DNA of 60,000 bases from Polytrichum commune. Taxonomy: Eukaryota; Streptophyta; Polytrichopsida; Polytrichales; Polytrichaceae. The stretch lies in the NCBI GenBank assembly GCA_950295325.1, contig OX485803.1, positions 40,999,554 to 41,059,553 on the forward strand, in the 5' to 3' direction. The notes beneath the pieces are model-generated. The model made no database searches. It saw nothing but the letters and a program-made list of their open reading frames with translations, and was not told the origin of the DNA. Positions 37,101 to 48,501 of the stretch are shown one piece after another. Numbering within the stretch: position 1 is the stretch's first letter; each line of letters starts with the position of its first letter. Position numbers and translations under genes: made by a program.

Positions 37101-39869
37101 GGTTTGTACACACCAAACTACAAAGTTTACAATCTATATGATTGAAAAAGACAATGGTATTAACACAATTCACTATTCGTGTACAATGGGTCAAACTAAA
37201 AGACCGTGAACTCACAAGAGAAAAGTGGAACATGTAGGTGCCAATTTGGGTGAACAAGTGCTCAAGTGAGTTACCCTCCGTGCTAAAGCAATAAAGCCCC
37301 CCCACTTTTTGCTTTGTGATTGCCTTCGTTGTCCCACTATACACCACCTTCGCATTCTTTCCCCTCTTCGAGACTTTTGCGTGGGGAGGTGCGAAATCAA
37401 ACAACTTCACCTCCAAGCTCATCTCCAACTCGTCCGGTAAAATAACGTTAGGATCGGCCCGAGACACTTGCCCCCGTTTCTTCATCGTCAAATTTTTTGG
37501 GCGAACCACAACAATAATCTCCTTGGGAACACAAGAACCCACTTTCAACATCGAATTGTCGGCCAACCCCTGCATGCATATTCCAAACGCAAACGATCGT
37601 ATGTTGTATTATAAACTTGCATGCATTAACACATGACATAGGTCTAGGGGTGGAACGAACATACACTTCATTCACGTCGATCCCCTCTGGGGATCGAAGT
37701 TTCTTCTTCTCTTCTTTGCATGCATTAACAAATCGCACATGCCACTATACTACACAAGTATAACAATTAGGAGGGTGCCGCTATTGCAATAATCGCCCCA
37801 CGTTGTTTTGAATAGGTTTGATGATGCGGCTCATACTATTTGCACGTATACTTCAATGTTTATGATGAATTTGGTAGATATCTAATGAATTGAATGTGAT
37901 TCTAAGGTCCAAGAAACCAAAAGGCTCACAAGATTAAAAGTACACCAAGATGGTGATAGAAATGCTAATCTTCAAAGTATAGGAGTATAGTGGAATAAAG
38001 GCTACTATCAACTTGGTGGTTCAATTGGAAGAAAGATTTGAGACTGCCTAGTACTATATGATGAAATAGAGAAGGATCCTATCTCATAAATAAATAAATA
38101 AATGAATATTCAATGTCGGGCAATCTGACGTGAATTTGAGCATGTTTGCCCTACCCTGCTCAAGAATCCTCTTGATGCAACGTGGGGTATACTGCATACC
38201 TTGCGGTGGGTGGGCTCTTGGCTTCCTATCTACTTAGCTAGTTTTTTTTGTTTTTGTTTTTTTCCCATGTCAAGTAAATAGAAGATTCCACAACGGGAAT
38301 TGAACTGCCAACCACTCCATCCGGAAATGGGTACCTCTCCATTATCACCCGGTAGTTTAGGGTCATCTCGGACCGAACCTATCTCAAAAGAAGTTGTAGA
38401 GGGGACATCTCATAGCCATTGTTGGTGGCACGATAAACACAATGTTATAGATTGCAAATTCAACATGCCATCTTTTTACATCATGCAAAAAGTTTCTCAA
38501 CAAACCATGGATATAATGTTGTGTTGTAACTGAGTCTTGCAATATGTTTTGTCGATAGAGTTATCCTTTACTTCAATTGGAGTTTTGTTCAGGAGTAGGT
38601 TGTTTTGCATACAATAATTTCCATGTGTTGGTGAGGTTTAAGTGCATGTCTGTAATCGGTGTGGAGGTTTGAATGACGTTTGAACATTCTATAATGGTTC
38701 ATTGGGGGAAAACTCATTTTGACATGCCAAGAGGTGCTAAAATGAGCTTGGCCCCCATCGAATTGATATAGAATGTTCTTTATTCAAACCTCCACACCAA
38801 CTCTAGGCATGCACTTGAAACATACCAAACATGATAAGTTTTCATACACAAAACAACCCAACTCCCACCTGAAACCCTGGTTGAATTTAAAGAACAACTC
38901 TAATAACCACAAATCGTTCAACCAATATTCCAATTTGAGCATCAACACTTTGGCCATGCTCATGTTGATCGTACCATTACAACATAGAATTTGGCCGTAG
39001 ATGCTCTTCACTTATAATTGCTTCCTCAAGAAGTTGGTCTTTACATCTATTTACCATACCCGTGCGGTAGTTCAATGAGTGACATTGAACTAAAATTCAA
39101 GTAAAATTAGATTCTTTGGAAGTCCACATATCGTCCACGAAGATATTCTCAATTATATCAAAATTGTATGTGTATCAATGTTTTAATAGACATGAGGTGT
39201 GTCCAAAGAATGGCAAGCATATATTATATGTGTCTATAAACCTACTTACCCTAGTGCAAATCCCATCTAATGTTTTGACAGCACCAACTTGTCATGACTA
39301 GTGTCTATACATAATTTAGTTAATTAGCATAAAACCACAAGTTTGCAAAATTGAATAATGTCATGTAGTTCAATTTTACAATCAAAATAAAAAGGAGTAG
39401 AATCTCAATTATTCTTCTTCTTGTATTTTTCACCAAGATGTTGCATTTGAGAAGCATTTAAATAATCTCAATGACTTACATCATTCACTTTGAGGTTTGA
39501 AGCTTCTTCCGCGTTGAGTGAGTCCACGGTGGCTGGTGAATAATTGTATGTCCCTTGTTTGGGCATAATCTTGCCATCAAGTATTTCGAACTGCCATTTT
39601 TAATACAAAAAATTAAGCATTATAAGTTGGGATAATGGATACACACATATGGTTTCCTATCCACGCTATGGTGATTTTGACTATCTTAGATATACCACTT
39701 GGTACTTGTGAAAATAATTTCACCAGCATATCATAAAAATAAAGAAGATGTTTACCCTCTCTGTGTAGATGATTTTGAGAGGAAGTGCTTTTGGCTTCTT
39801 TCGAGTGGGAGGTGGCGTAGGCACCCCCTCCACAGGAGTCGACATCCTGCTATGTGGTGAATGGTCCAT
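34200..39869 (-). CDS. Candidate 7-exon gene: beta-rich N-terminal region plus four-helix membrane domain
   Basis: Proposed exons, minus strand: 39875-39756 (ATG at 39869), 39590-39480, 37569-37216, 36403-36264 (or -36291), 35500-35389, 34801-34585, 34423-34200. All have GT-AG ends, several with strong GTAAGT or GTGAGT donors, and phases fit throughout, giving 414-423 residues. The first half (LPLKIIYTERFEILDGKIM, VPKEIIVVVRPKNL, IGTYMFHFSL, PPMVVRVNVAGNP) reads like beta-sandwich modules and faintly recalls SMC-hinge family proteins (SMCHD1, GMI1); I would not name it on this. The last two exons encode four hydrophobic helices (VNSFFAIAVFLGLAF; a long helix around FACFLFSTLVAHGF; FASAIGSILGAIFLIVSMIA; PFVALGASGCGIFIVAVLY), resembling plant MEE60-type small membrane proteins. 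Either one fused gene or two neighbours whose phases happen to match. Exon 4's end is ambiguous. A MITE and an 84-base LINE tail lie in introns. Confidence 0.5.
34905..35266. mobile_element. AGGTAGA-family MITE in an intron of the candidate membrane-protein gene
   Basis: Interior blocks intact (AAGACATGTGTTCAAAAACG, TATGACCATATGATGAGCACAAG, GGAGAAATGGGCTAG); right end ATTTACCT before TA (35267-35268); left end diverged. Confidence 0.68.
37632..37715 (+). mobile_element. 84-base 5'-truncated copy of the LINE 3' tail
   Basis: Matches 29340-29419 at all but a few bases, keeps the GATCCCC/GGGGATC stem with a different loop, and ends in a TTC-rich tail. It is flanked by a perfect 15-base duplication, TTGCATGCATTAACA, at 37617-37631 and 37716-37730. 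This is a target-primed insertion of only the last 84 bases of the element, lying in an intron just upstream of exon 3 of the candidate membrane-protein gene. Confidence 0.88.
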
Positions 39870-42800
39870 GTTGCTCTGCAAACAACATCTTCAACCTTCA
39901 ATCCAAACTCTTCGACCTTTTGTGTTAAAACAAAATGATTAAAGTGATGCTACTATCATGTAAATATATATAGAGATTTATTAATCATGAGTAGGTCTAC
40001 CAAAGACCAAATCTTCCTTATGAACAATATACCAAAATGAAAAAGAAAGGAAAAGCATAACAACCTTGTGAAATGCTTAGAGCCTCGTTATATAAACAAC
40101 AACATTGCTTTCATTCTTGGGAGCAAGCATTCTACTCATTATGTACATAAACCTACTCGACTCAAAATCAAGTTCAAACCCTCCCAAAGTTTTAAAATGT
40201 ATAGTCCACATTTGTTGTGTTTAGTATCAAGAAACAAGAACATATATACATATTAATGCAACGGAGTTTAAAAGTATATTTGCACTCTAAATGGTATAAC
40301 TCATGTCAAACATGTACATAACATTACTCAGGATTCACCTCTCATTTTGTAGGTCCTCTGAATACACAATGAGATGCTGAAAAAGTTGTGCCAAGAAACT
40401 TATATTCAGACCGAACTCCCAACATCTCACTATTATATTTTGTCGCTAAGTAATGTTATGTAATACACCTCGAATGGAAATAAAGTGACTGATGAACTCC
40501 TTGCAAATATGGTGCAAATTCATTGCATTGTTTGTGGAGTTTTTACAATCCACTGTATGTATTCCATTGAATTTTCAATCTTTATATGATTTCCACATAC
40601 ATTATATAGAAAATATGTTCATAACCCTTAATGCAAAATAATTGAGATTTTTTTTTCTTTTCTTAATTGAACTTGAGACATACTTTGGCTCAATCGTATG
40701 TTGTCTTCTCATAGCGTCTCCATGATACTCATCATTAGGAACACGATCCTCTACTTTAGTTGCTTTTGAGAAGGAAAAAATCCATGCATGCGCCCAAATG
40801 CAAGTGTGTGGGAACCCATCACCATTATCATTTATCTCTCTCAAATACGAGGTTGAACTTTGTGACTTGCATTTACAATGACTTTGTATACAAAACAAGT
40901 TGCAATCATGAGCTTGTATGTGGTGCTATTGACCACAATTCATTCCTAGGTTTTCTTAGTAACATGCCCGTGCCACCTATTATTAAGAAACAATGCATTG
41001 TGGGAGTTTGAGGGATCTAGTGCACAACTTTGCCTTCTCACTCGTAAGTCTATTTTCAAACACATATTATAGTGTGCACTATGCAAATCAAGGCATGGTT
41101 ACACTAATGATCACTGACCACCTTGTTTTACACAAGGTCTTTGAAATAAGAGAAATCTTGTCAGAAAATGAATGAGAAAGTGACATGGAAATGACTTGGA
41201 ATTTCACATGTTCATAAATAGATGATGTTTGGTGGTCATCTGAGTCTCGTGACGAAAGAATCCAAACATGTTGCTGCAACATAAACAAAGATTGTCTTAT
41301 CAATAAAATACATTCTAGTAATATAATTTGCAAAATCTAATTTTAATAAAGTATGTCTCAACACACTTTTTTGTTGTTGTGATTTTCAATATTTCATTTT
41401 TCCTTAAGAACACTACTTCATGATCTAAGATTGCTTTACATTGAGTTTATGACCTAAATTTGTAAATGTGGATTTCTCTTGTTCATGGTCTTTAGACCAC
41501 TGTCCATGACCACAAAAATTTCCAAATCAAATTTTCTCATGATGCTTGGTCACATATATAAAACGATCCTTACTTTGAGAGTCCCAATTTTTTTTTATAT
41601 ATATATGGGTGGCAAAATAATGAATGTCACATCATATTCACAAATTTCTTTTGTTTGATGGTGATGGGGTGGTGATAGCACCTAGGATATGTTCAATCGA
41701 ATATGCAATCAAAACATGAGACCAACGAGGTGATTTTCAACATGCAATACCTCTTATCTCCATAACAAATGCCTTGAAAGAGGCTTGAAAGGATACGTTG
41801 GACTTTCCATGCATGCATCCTTTTACATTGAGAAGTTAAATGTGGATCTTAAATTTTTGAACCACATGTAATGTAGTATGTCGGATAGCACACAATTTGA
41901 CATTACATTACATTATATATTTATCGAGTGCACATAATCCAAAATGTGGCAATGATTTTGAGCAATGTTTCCATTTATGGTATTTAGTGTCACATGTACT
42001 ACTTATGGAGGGCCTGAATACGATGCCTAGAGGTCTCAAAGTGTCACATCCGCTAATTGTCAAAAAAATACTATTCATCAACATAAGTAACTATTTAAAG
42101 TGAAATATATTTACATGATGATATCTAGAGTAGCACTAGCACATTGGGATACTTGAGATGATAGTTTTGTAGTTTAATATACAACATGGAGATGTTGTTG
42201 AGCATACTAATGGCAAGTGTCATGTGTTTACATTTTAGTATACGAGAGGAAGAGAATATTGGACAAGCTAATGCTAAATGTGATTTGTGTGCACTTTTAA
42301 TCAACTTATAGACCATTGTGTAACATAGGCATTCCCATCGTGACATTATTGAACACACTCATGCCAAGAACATAGACGTACTTGGATGCCAAGTGTCATG
42401 AGGTGACACAAAGTAGTTGATCGTTAGTATAACCTAGTATACACCTCAAAATTAGGGTAAGTGACACTTTTACACATGTGACAGTAAATACCATAAATGG
42501 TGTAGTGAAATTTATGATTCTTTTGGCTATCTAAAAGAGTTAACTCCCCCCCCCCCAATTAGATCACCAAGAGAGTATATACCAATGTTCCACAGTTGTC
42601 ACCATATTTGTTACTAGACGAGTACGTACAATTGAAATGTATCCCTTTGTTAATGCTATTTGGGTACATGAGAAATGATACTTGTTTTTCATGTCAACTG
42701 AGTCTATGTACGGTGCAATGACCTATCATCACAACACGTGTAAGAGGCGCAATCCACAAACACTCGATTAATAAACTCAAGCATCCCATGATACCACCAC

Positions 42801-44078
42801 AAGAGATCATAAAACTAATGAAATATGTACACCATATAGCTATCAAAATACCTCTTAGACCTAATCCTAAACAAACGGAAACTAGACCCAAAAAAAAAAA
42901 ACCCTCGGGGGACCCCCCCAATGTATACTAATGTAATACAATATGTTTTGTCCCTTTGATCTTGTAGCCTTCTTCATAGCCTTCTTCATGGGCTTGATGG
43001 AGCTTGACTATTTGTGTTCTTTGGTCATCCATATCATTCTAATCCATTGGCTCTTCATTCAAATCTGAACCCAAATGGACTTCTCTGCCCCATGCCAAAT
43101 CCACCAACTCAACCATGTCTTCAACACATCCCTCCCATTGCACCATTTGAGATTAAACATAGGCTACAAGATTGATCTATGTAGTTGCAATCCATCAATC
43201 AATCGCAAGATTCAAGAGGTTATATAACATGATAATCTGAATCATCAACAATTATCACTCATCTAGCCCAACTCAGAATATGAACGTAACATAGAGAGGA
43301 GAGGAGTCTTTATACCCAAAACCCCTAACCCAACTCAATTTCTTCAAGTACCAAACACCACCTCACCACCAAAACTCTAACTTGAAATTGTCCCCACCAA
43401 TGATGTCCCAAGATTTCAGCACGTACTGCTACACTATTCCAATACACATGAATGAATTCCCCTAACCCCAATAAAATAAATAAATAAAAACAACGTCCGG
43501 GCTTCTTTTACCCCTAACACCACTAGTAAGCTTCCTAATGAACAAACCCTCTACCCTTCATAACACCTTCACCTACTCTCACTGACCAATTAGTGTAAGT
43601 AAGCCACCTCCACCCAACCTTCAATCAAAACTCATGAACAACTTTGTAACAACTACTTAAGCTTACTTAAATATTCTTCAATTTTGCTTCAACCTTCACC
43701 CAATGCTAAAGATTCAAAAGTGCAACATATGTTCTGGAACCAAGGTTTAAGACAAATAACTTGAATTAATTTAAGCTAACCCACCAATGATCACAATTCA
43801 TGCTCTTATTCCAATTCATTTTATACTTGAAACAACTCTGCGATCCCAAGGCATATCCTTAGCACGGGTCCCACCACTTATGCACATTAATTACCTTTAT
43901 TATACAACAAATTGGGCCTAACAAATGTTGTGTTAATGAGCATTGTAGTCATAAAATGGGGGTAAATTAACACTAGACATTTTGATCGATGAGAAACGCG
44001 TCGTATAATTGAGGTGAGACTGTAGTTGGGTATGTTCCCAAATACCATTGCACCACATCTAGGTTAGACTCTATATGG

Positions 44079-44215
44079 TAAGGATGCCTAATTCAATCGT
44101 TTAATCCAAACAAACACCTCTATTTGTGTGGTGTGTGGATTCAATAACACATGCCATAAAGATATGTGTGTTGAAAGAGGTTGGACTACATTCTCAAATT
44201 AATTAACTGCACTAT
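44079..44215. mobile_element. AGGTAGA MITE fragment interrupted by another MITE
   Basis: Left half of the family (GGATGCCTAATTCAATCG, TGTGTGTTGAAAGAGGTTGGACTAC) running into the inverted-repeat element at 44219. Confidence 0.5.
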
Positions 44216-44218
44216 TTT

Positions 44219-44433
44219 GTCTAATTAGTGTGGGGATCACTAATTCCCAATGACCCACACTATTTTTTTGATTATAAATTGAAGCAGCCCACTCTAATTT
44301 CTAGTGTGAAAAATTAGTGTGGGTTTTTGGTTTGCAGATTTGGATGAAAAGTCAAGCAAAGCAAATACTACAAAATTAATGTGGGCCACACTAATTTCCA
44401 ACCCACATAAATTTCCCACGTGCACTAATTAGA
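44219..44433. mobile_element. MITE with GTCTAATTAGTG ends
   Basis: GTCTAATTAGTG at the left and its reverse complement CACTAATTAGAC at the right; the interior repeats ATTAGTGTGGG several times in both orientations. AT-rich, non-coding. Confidence 0.55.
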
Positions 44434-45037
44434 CAAACACAATGTACTCCGTGTTCAATACCTAGTCAAAATATTCACATAGTGCACTATACATAATTTT
44501 TTCATACCACGTGTAAGAATTTGGGGAATGTTATTAGGGTACTCTTCATATATTTTCCAAATTAACTTAATGGACCCCATTTCATGTGTCCCAAACTGTT
44601 CATTATCAACCCACATTAATTGTCAGGTGGCAAATGACACACGACAGTGGACTACATGACAAGTCACACCACAAAGACCGCTCTAATTAATATGGCACAC
44701 CAATTTTAATGCCACACTTAACTAAATCAAATGCACCACACTAACTAACTTAGTGCACCACTAACAAGTGAGGAGCATGAAAACAAATGTCCGAGAAGCA
44801 AATTTGGAGGAGGTTGATTCGGTCCTGCCTATGGCTTCCTCGTTTCCAGATTTTAGGGTTTGACTTTGGCCCCCGGGGAGCCCAAACCCTCTCGCGAGTT
44901 AGTCGCCCCGTGCTCGCGTCGATCGCAACTTTGCCGCAGCGGAAGTTCGGAATCAATTCCGCCATCGCCAGCTGCACCGGCAACGCGAGAAGCAGTATTA
45001 GTAGATTTTTAGTTGATTAGTAGGAGTAGATCGAGCC

Positions 45038-47749
45038 ATGGGCGAGATGACGCGGAGGTTACAGGCGTGCTTGTTGGCGCTCGTGTTCTTGTGGGGGTGT
45101 GCGCATGCGGTGCAGTTCGAGGTGAGCAGCCGGACCACCAAGTGTATCGCAGAGGAGATTCAGACCAACGTGGTTGTCGTCGGTGATTACAAAATCGTCC
45201 ACAGCGATGAGACGCATAAAATCACCGTCAAGGTATTGAAATGCTCTGCTTCCTTTCTCATTCTATGTTGCTGGTTGGCTCCCGTGTCGATATTGATTCA
45301 CCAGCAGGAGTACTCCTCTCCCTTGCGAAAGAAGTCCAGCAAAAGAAGAAAAAAAAAATTACAGCAAAAGGGGTTCACGGTGTGCCGAAATTGAGGTTTT
45401 CTCACTCACATGGGTCACATGGCTCAAGTGCAAAGGAGAACTCCTCTTGTTGGAGAAGGTTTATGCTCTCTTACATGTGTGCACACGACAATCTTCCATT
45501 TGTCAAGTATCTAAGTGTTGGCTCCCGTAGCGAACCTCGATTCATTAGCATTAGTACTCCTCTCCCATTCCAAAAATCTCTAGCAACAACAACAACATCA
45601 ACATCAACAACACAGGATCCATGTTATGCCAAATTTGGAGTTTCCCTGCCCATTTGGCTCAAGTGCGAACTTGCGATGATTACATCACAAGTGCAAAGGA
45701 GAAGTCCTGTTGTTGGGGGGAGGGTTTATCCTCTGGTATACGTGTGCACACAACTGCCCTCCATTCCTGAAGCATTCAAGTGTTGGCTTCCCTATTGAAA
45801 ATTGATTCATTAGCACTACTGTAGTACCCTCTCCCGTGCCAAAAGGATCATGCCAAAACTATACGTCAAGAAGATGACGATGACGATGACGATGAAGTTG
45901 ATGACGATGAAGTTGATGACGACAACAACAACAAGGGATCCATGGCATTGCAATATTGAAGTCCACCCCACCCAAATGTCTCAAGTGCAAACTTGGAATT
46001 GCCCAAGTGCAAGTCCTCTCGAAGAAAGTTGATTGTCTATTATGTGTGTGCACACAACCGTCAATTCTTCTCAAGCATCTGAGTGTGGCGGTGATTGACC
46101 TACTTGGGAGCCATTTTCTCTACTTGCTATGGGCAACCGTCCACATGTGGGTTAAAGTTCACATGCGAGTGGTGCTTCCTTCCTTTGATGCGGTTCAAAT
46201 GGGTACATGAATGACGAGCAATAGGAGATTGGATTGTTCCCCGCTTCTAGTGGCCCTAATAAAAAATCCCATTTCAAATTGGGACCCCATTTGAATTTGT
46301 GAGATTTTTTTAAAATATTTTAAAAAAATTGTTTTTAAAGTTGTCGTTGTTGTTGTTGCTGTATATTTAGCTTGCAGAGCAGATTTGCTGCTGATGAGAG
46401 AGATGGCCTGGAGTTAGAATTATAGAGCTTAAGAGCAGTGTACTTGTAAGAGCATGCAAGTGGTTTTATAGTCTCTTGCAGCCTATTGGTCCAGTCTCTC
46501 AAATTTTCTTTCCTTGATTTAGTATCAAGTTTTTTTGAGGCACATATTTGCCAGTGTTATCATGATCAAATATTCCCAGGGCAGCAATATTTTGGATATC
46601 AAATACGTTATCATTAGAAAATCTAAAACTCAATACTTGACGCACAATCAGTACGATGGACAGAGGTGTTTCAGGTGAAACCTGAATATTTGTATATTTC
46701 TACAGTTTTACACCTGCTTCCCAAATGAGGTTTGCATGCATATCTTGAACTCAAGACTTGTGTTTACCTTTGTTGTTGTGTGCAGGTTACTTCACCATAT
46801 GGGAACCAGCTGCATTTCTCAGAAAATGTGGCGTCAGGACAGTTCGCCTTCACTACACAAGAATCTGGCAACTACATGGCCTGCTTTTGGATGCAGGGTG
46901 CAGGTCCCAACACAAATATTAATGTGGCGCTTGACTGGAAGACAGGAGTTGCTGCAAAAGATTGGGCGTCAATTGCCAAGAAGGACAAGCTGGATGTATG
47001 TTCTTGGGTGGTCCTTGTTGTATTTCAGTACTTTTGTAAAAGCATGCATAACTTCTAAGGATCGCCATCACCAAAATTGCAACAGTTTTTAATTTATTTC
47101 TTAAATCCTGGATTCTGGTGGCCTGTGTTGAATTGTGTTTGCAATTGTTTAACCCAAAGGTGGAGTCTTTCACTGAAAGAAGAGGCATGGGATTATGAAT
47201 AGGAGGTTGATTGTGATCATTTGTGAACTACAGGATATGGAACTCGAGCTGAGGAAGCTGGAAGAAGCTGTAGGTTCAATCCACAATGAAATGCTCTACT
47301 TGAGAGAGAGGTACTTTTCAATACCTCCAAGTATTTTACATAGAGGTCTTTCTTGATATTAAAGATGTGGTGATTGCGGTTTGAGCCAATTGCTGATCAA
47401 GAGCATTGTCTGGAGAGATGCTAAAACCCTGGCCACACCATGTTTGTGTTCCGGGTCAAGTAGCCTTTCATGGTTTGCAGATCAGTCAGTATGCAGTTAT
47501 TTGATTTTGACAAGGACATAGAACTCTTCTGCATATGTCACCAAAAAAAGAGATTGTGAACCAATGTAATTTTGAATTGATTATCTCTCTTGGGTGAACT
47601 GCAGGGAGGCAGAAATGCGGGACTTGAATGAGCTGACAAATTCGAGGGTGGCCTGGTTTGGCATCATGTCCCTCCTTGTGTGCCTTGGAGTAGCTGGATG
47701 GCAGTTGTGGCATCTCAAGACATTTTTTGAGAGGAAAAAGCTTCTCTAG
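45038..47749 (+). CDS. p24 family transmembrane protein, delta-type cargo receptor, 4 exons
   Basis: p24 (TMED/emp24) proteins cycle between ER and Golgi in COPI and COPII vesicles and help select cargo such as GPI-anchored proteins. Exons 45038-45232, 46786-46995, 47234-47310 and 47605-47749 join in frame to 208 residues, the normal family length. In order: a signal peptide (hydrophobic [13 protein letters not shown]); a GOLD domain with the conserved Cys pair (TKCIAEE and YMACFW); a heptad-rich stretch ([19 protein letters not shown]) for oligomer formation; one membrane span ([16 protein letters not shown]); and a short cytosolic tail, [11 protein letters not shown], combining a diaromatic FF with a dilysine-like KK sorting signal. 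The TKCIAEEI motif and tail fit the plant delta subfamily. The start ATG follows GCC in a GC-rich leader. Intron 1 (1.55 kb) holds three tandem repeats of about 250 bases. The gene converges on the coiled-coil gene downstream. Confidence 0.92.
45274..46087 (+). repeat. Three tandem repeats in p24 intron 1
   Basis: Units begin at GTTGGCTCCC 45274, 45517 and 45782 (periods 243 and 265). Each contains GATTCA(C/T)(C/T)AGCA, CCTCTCCC, CAAGTGCAAA/GAA, a GTGTGCACAC block, and closes with AAG.AT.TRAGTG. Units 2 and 3 carry expanding AAC/ATC and ATGACG microsatellites. Chance open frames run through, but this is intronic. Confidence 0.72.
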
Positions 47750-48501
47750 ATTAGATTCTTATCAGAGAAATAGTAGGTTCAATGGTACTCTGATCTTCTG
47801 TTCTGATGTACAAAGACTGTGTACTTACATGCCTATAAAGATTGAACAGGGCCATCAATGTGCAGGCGGATGACAGGTTGTAAAAGTTTTCTATAGTGTT
47901 CTTATCACCACACTGGCTGGGGTTAATTGGTCTGATGAAGGATTGATATCCCACTTTCTGCTTCTGGAGGTCCTTGTCGAGAATATCCTTGTTGTGGTCT
48001 AAAATGTCAGTTGCAGATATATGTTTGTCCAGGTGTACTTGATCCCCTTTAGGTTCATCTTTTTCCAAGTTGCTATTCATAACAATCGAGGAAGCTGCAT
48101 GAAATTACCTCAAGCTCATCTTCTTCAGATTTTAAACCGGCACTCAAGGTGCGTTTACACCCAACCACTGTCTCGGTGGTTGCCCAACTACGATACGAGG
48201 TGTGGTTGGGAGGACTCCCAATGGCTGTAGTTTACTTTTGTGGTTCTTATTGCTTGAACTTACTATGTGGCACCGGGTGAGAACTTCAAGGCCACAGCAT
48301 GGGCAAGGATTCATAGGAGGCAATCACTCTTCAACAAACTTTCCACTAGAATCTGTAGTGTTTGTATCCACTCCCTGGATTGCGCCAACAGGAGGGACGA
48401 TCATTGTCAAATCCACTCTTCGACTGCAAGAGTAGTTGTTGTGTGTAAATGCACCTTCAGAAATTATAGGTGTGAAATTAAAGTATCTCTCTACCTTTGG
48501 A
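47750..48501. other. Shared 3' region of two convergent genes
   Basis: 752 bases between the p24 stop (plus) and the coiled-coil gene stop (minus). Both 3' UTRs must lie here and may overlap. No third gene seen. Confidence 0.6.

Larger units (their letters stand above)
39876..44786. other. AT-rich intergenic region
   Basis: No convincing gene. Contains MITE fragments (44079-44433), a C run near 42547, short GTGACACTAAATACC-family pieces, and a C/A-rich stretch at 43000-43900. A minus-strand frame at 40602-40898 has an exon-like Lys/Glu-rich segment but no splice context I could defend. Confidence 0.4.

Noticed and set aside
34200-39869. Firm naming of the gene as GMI1/SMCHD1-like or MEE60
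   Set aside because: The resemblance is from memory of motif style only; without a search the names would mislead.
40602-40898. Exon-like Lys/Glu-rich minus-strand frame
   Set aside because: Could be an upstream exon or a transposase piece, but I found no defensible acceptor, donor and phase connecting it.
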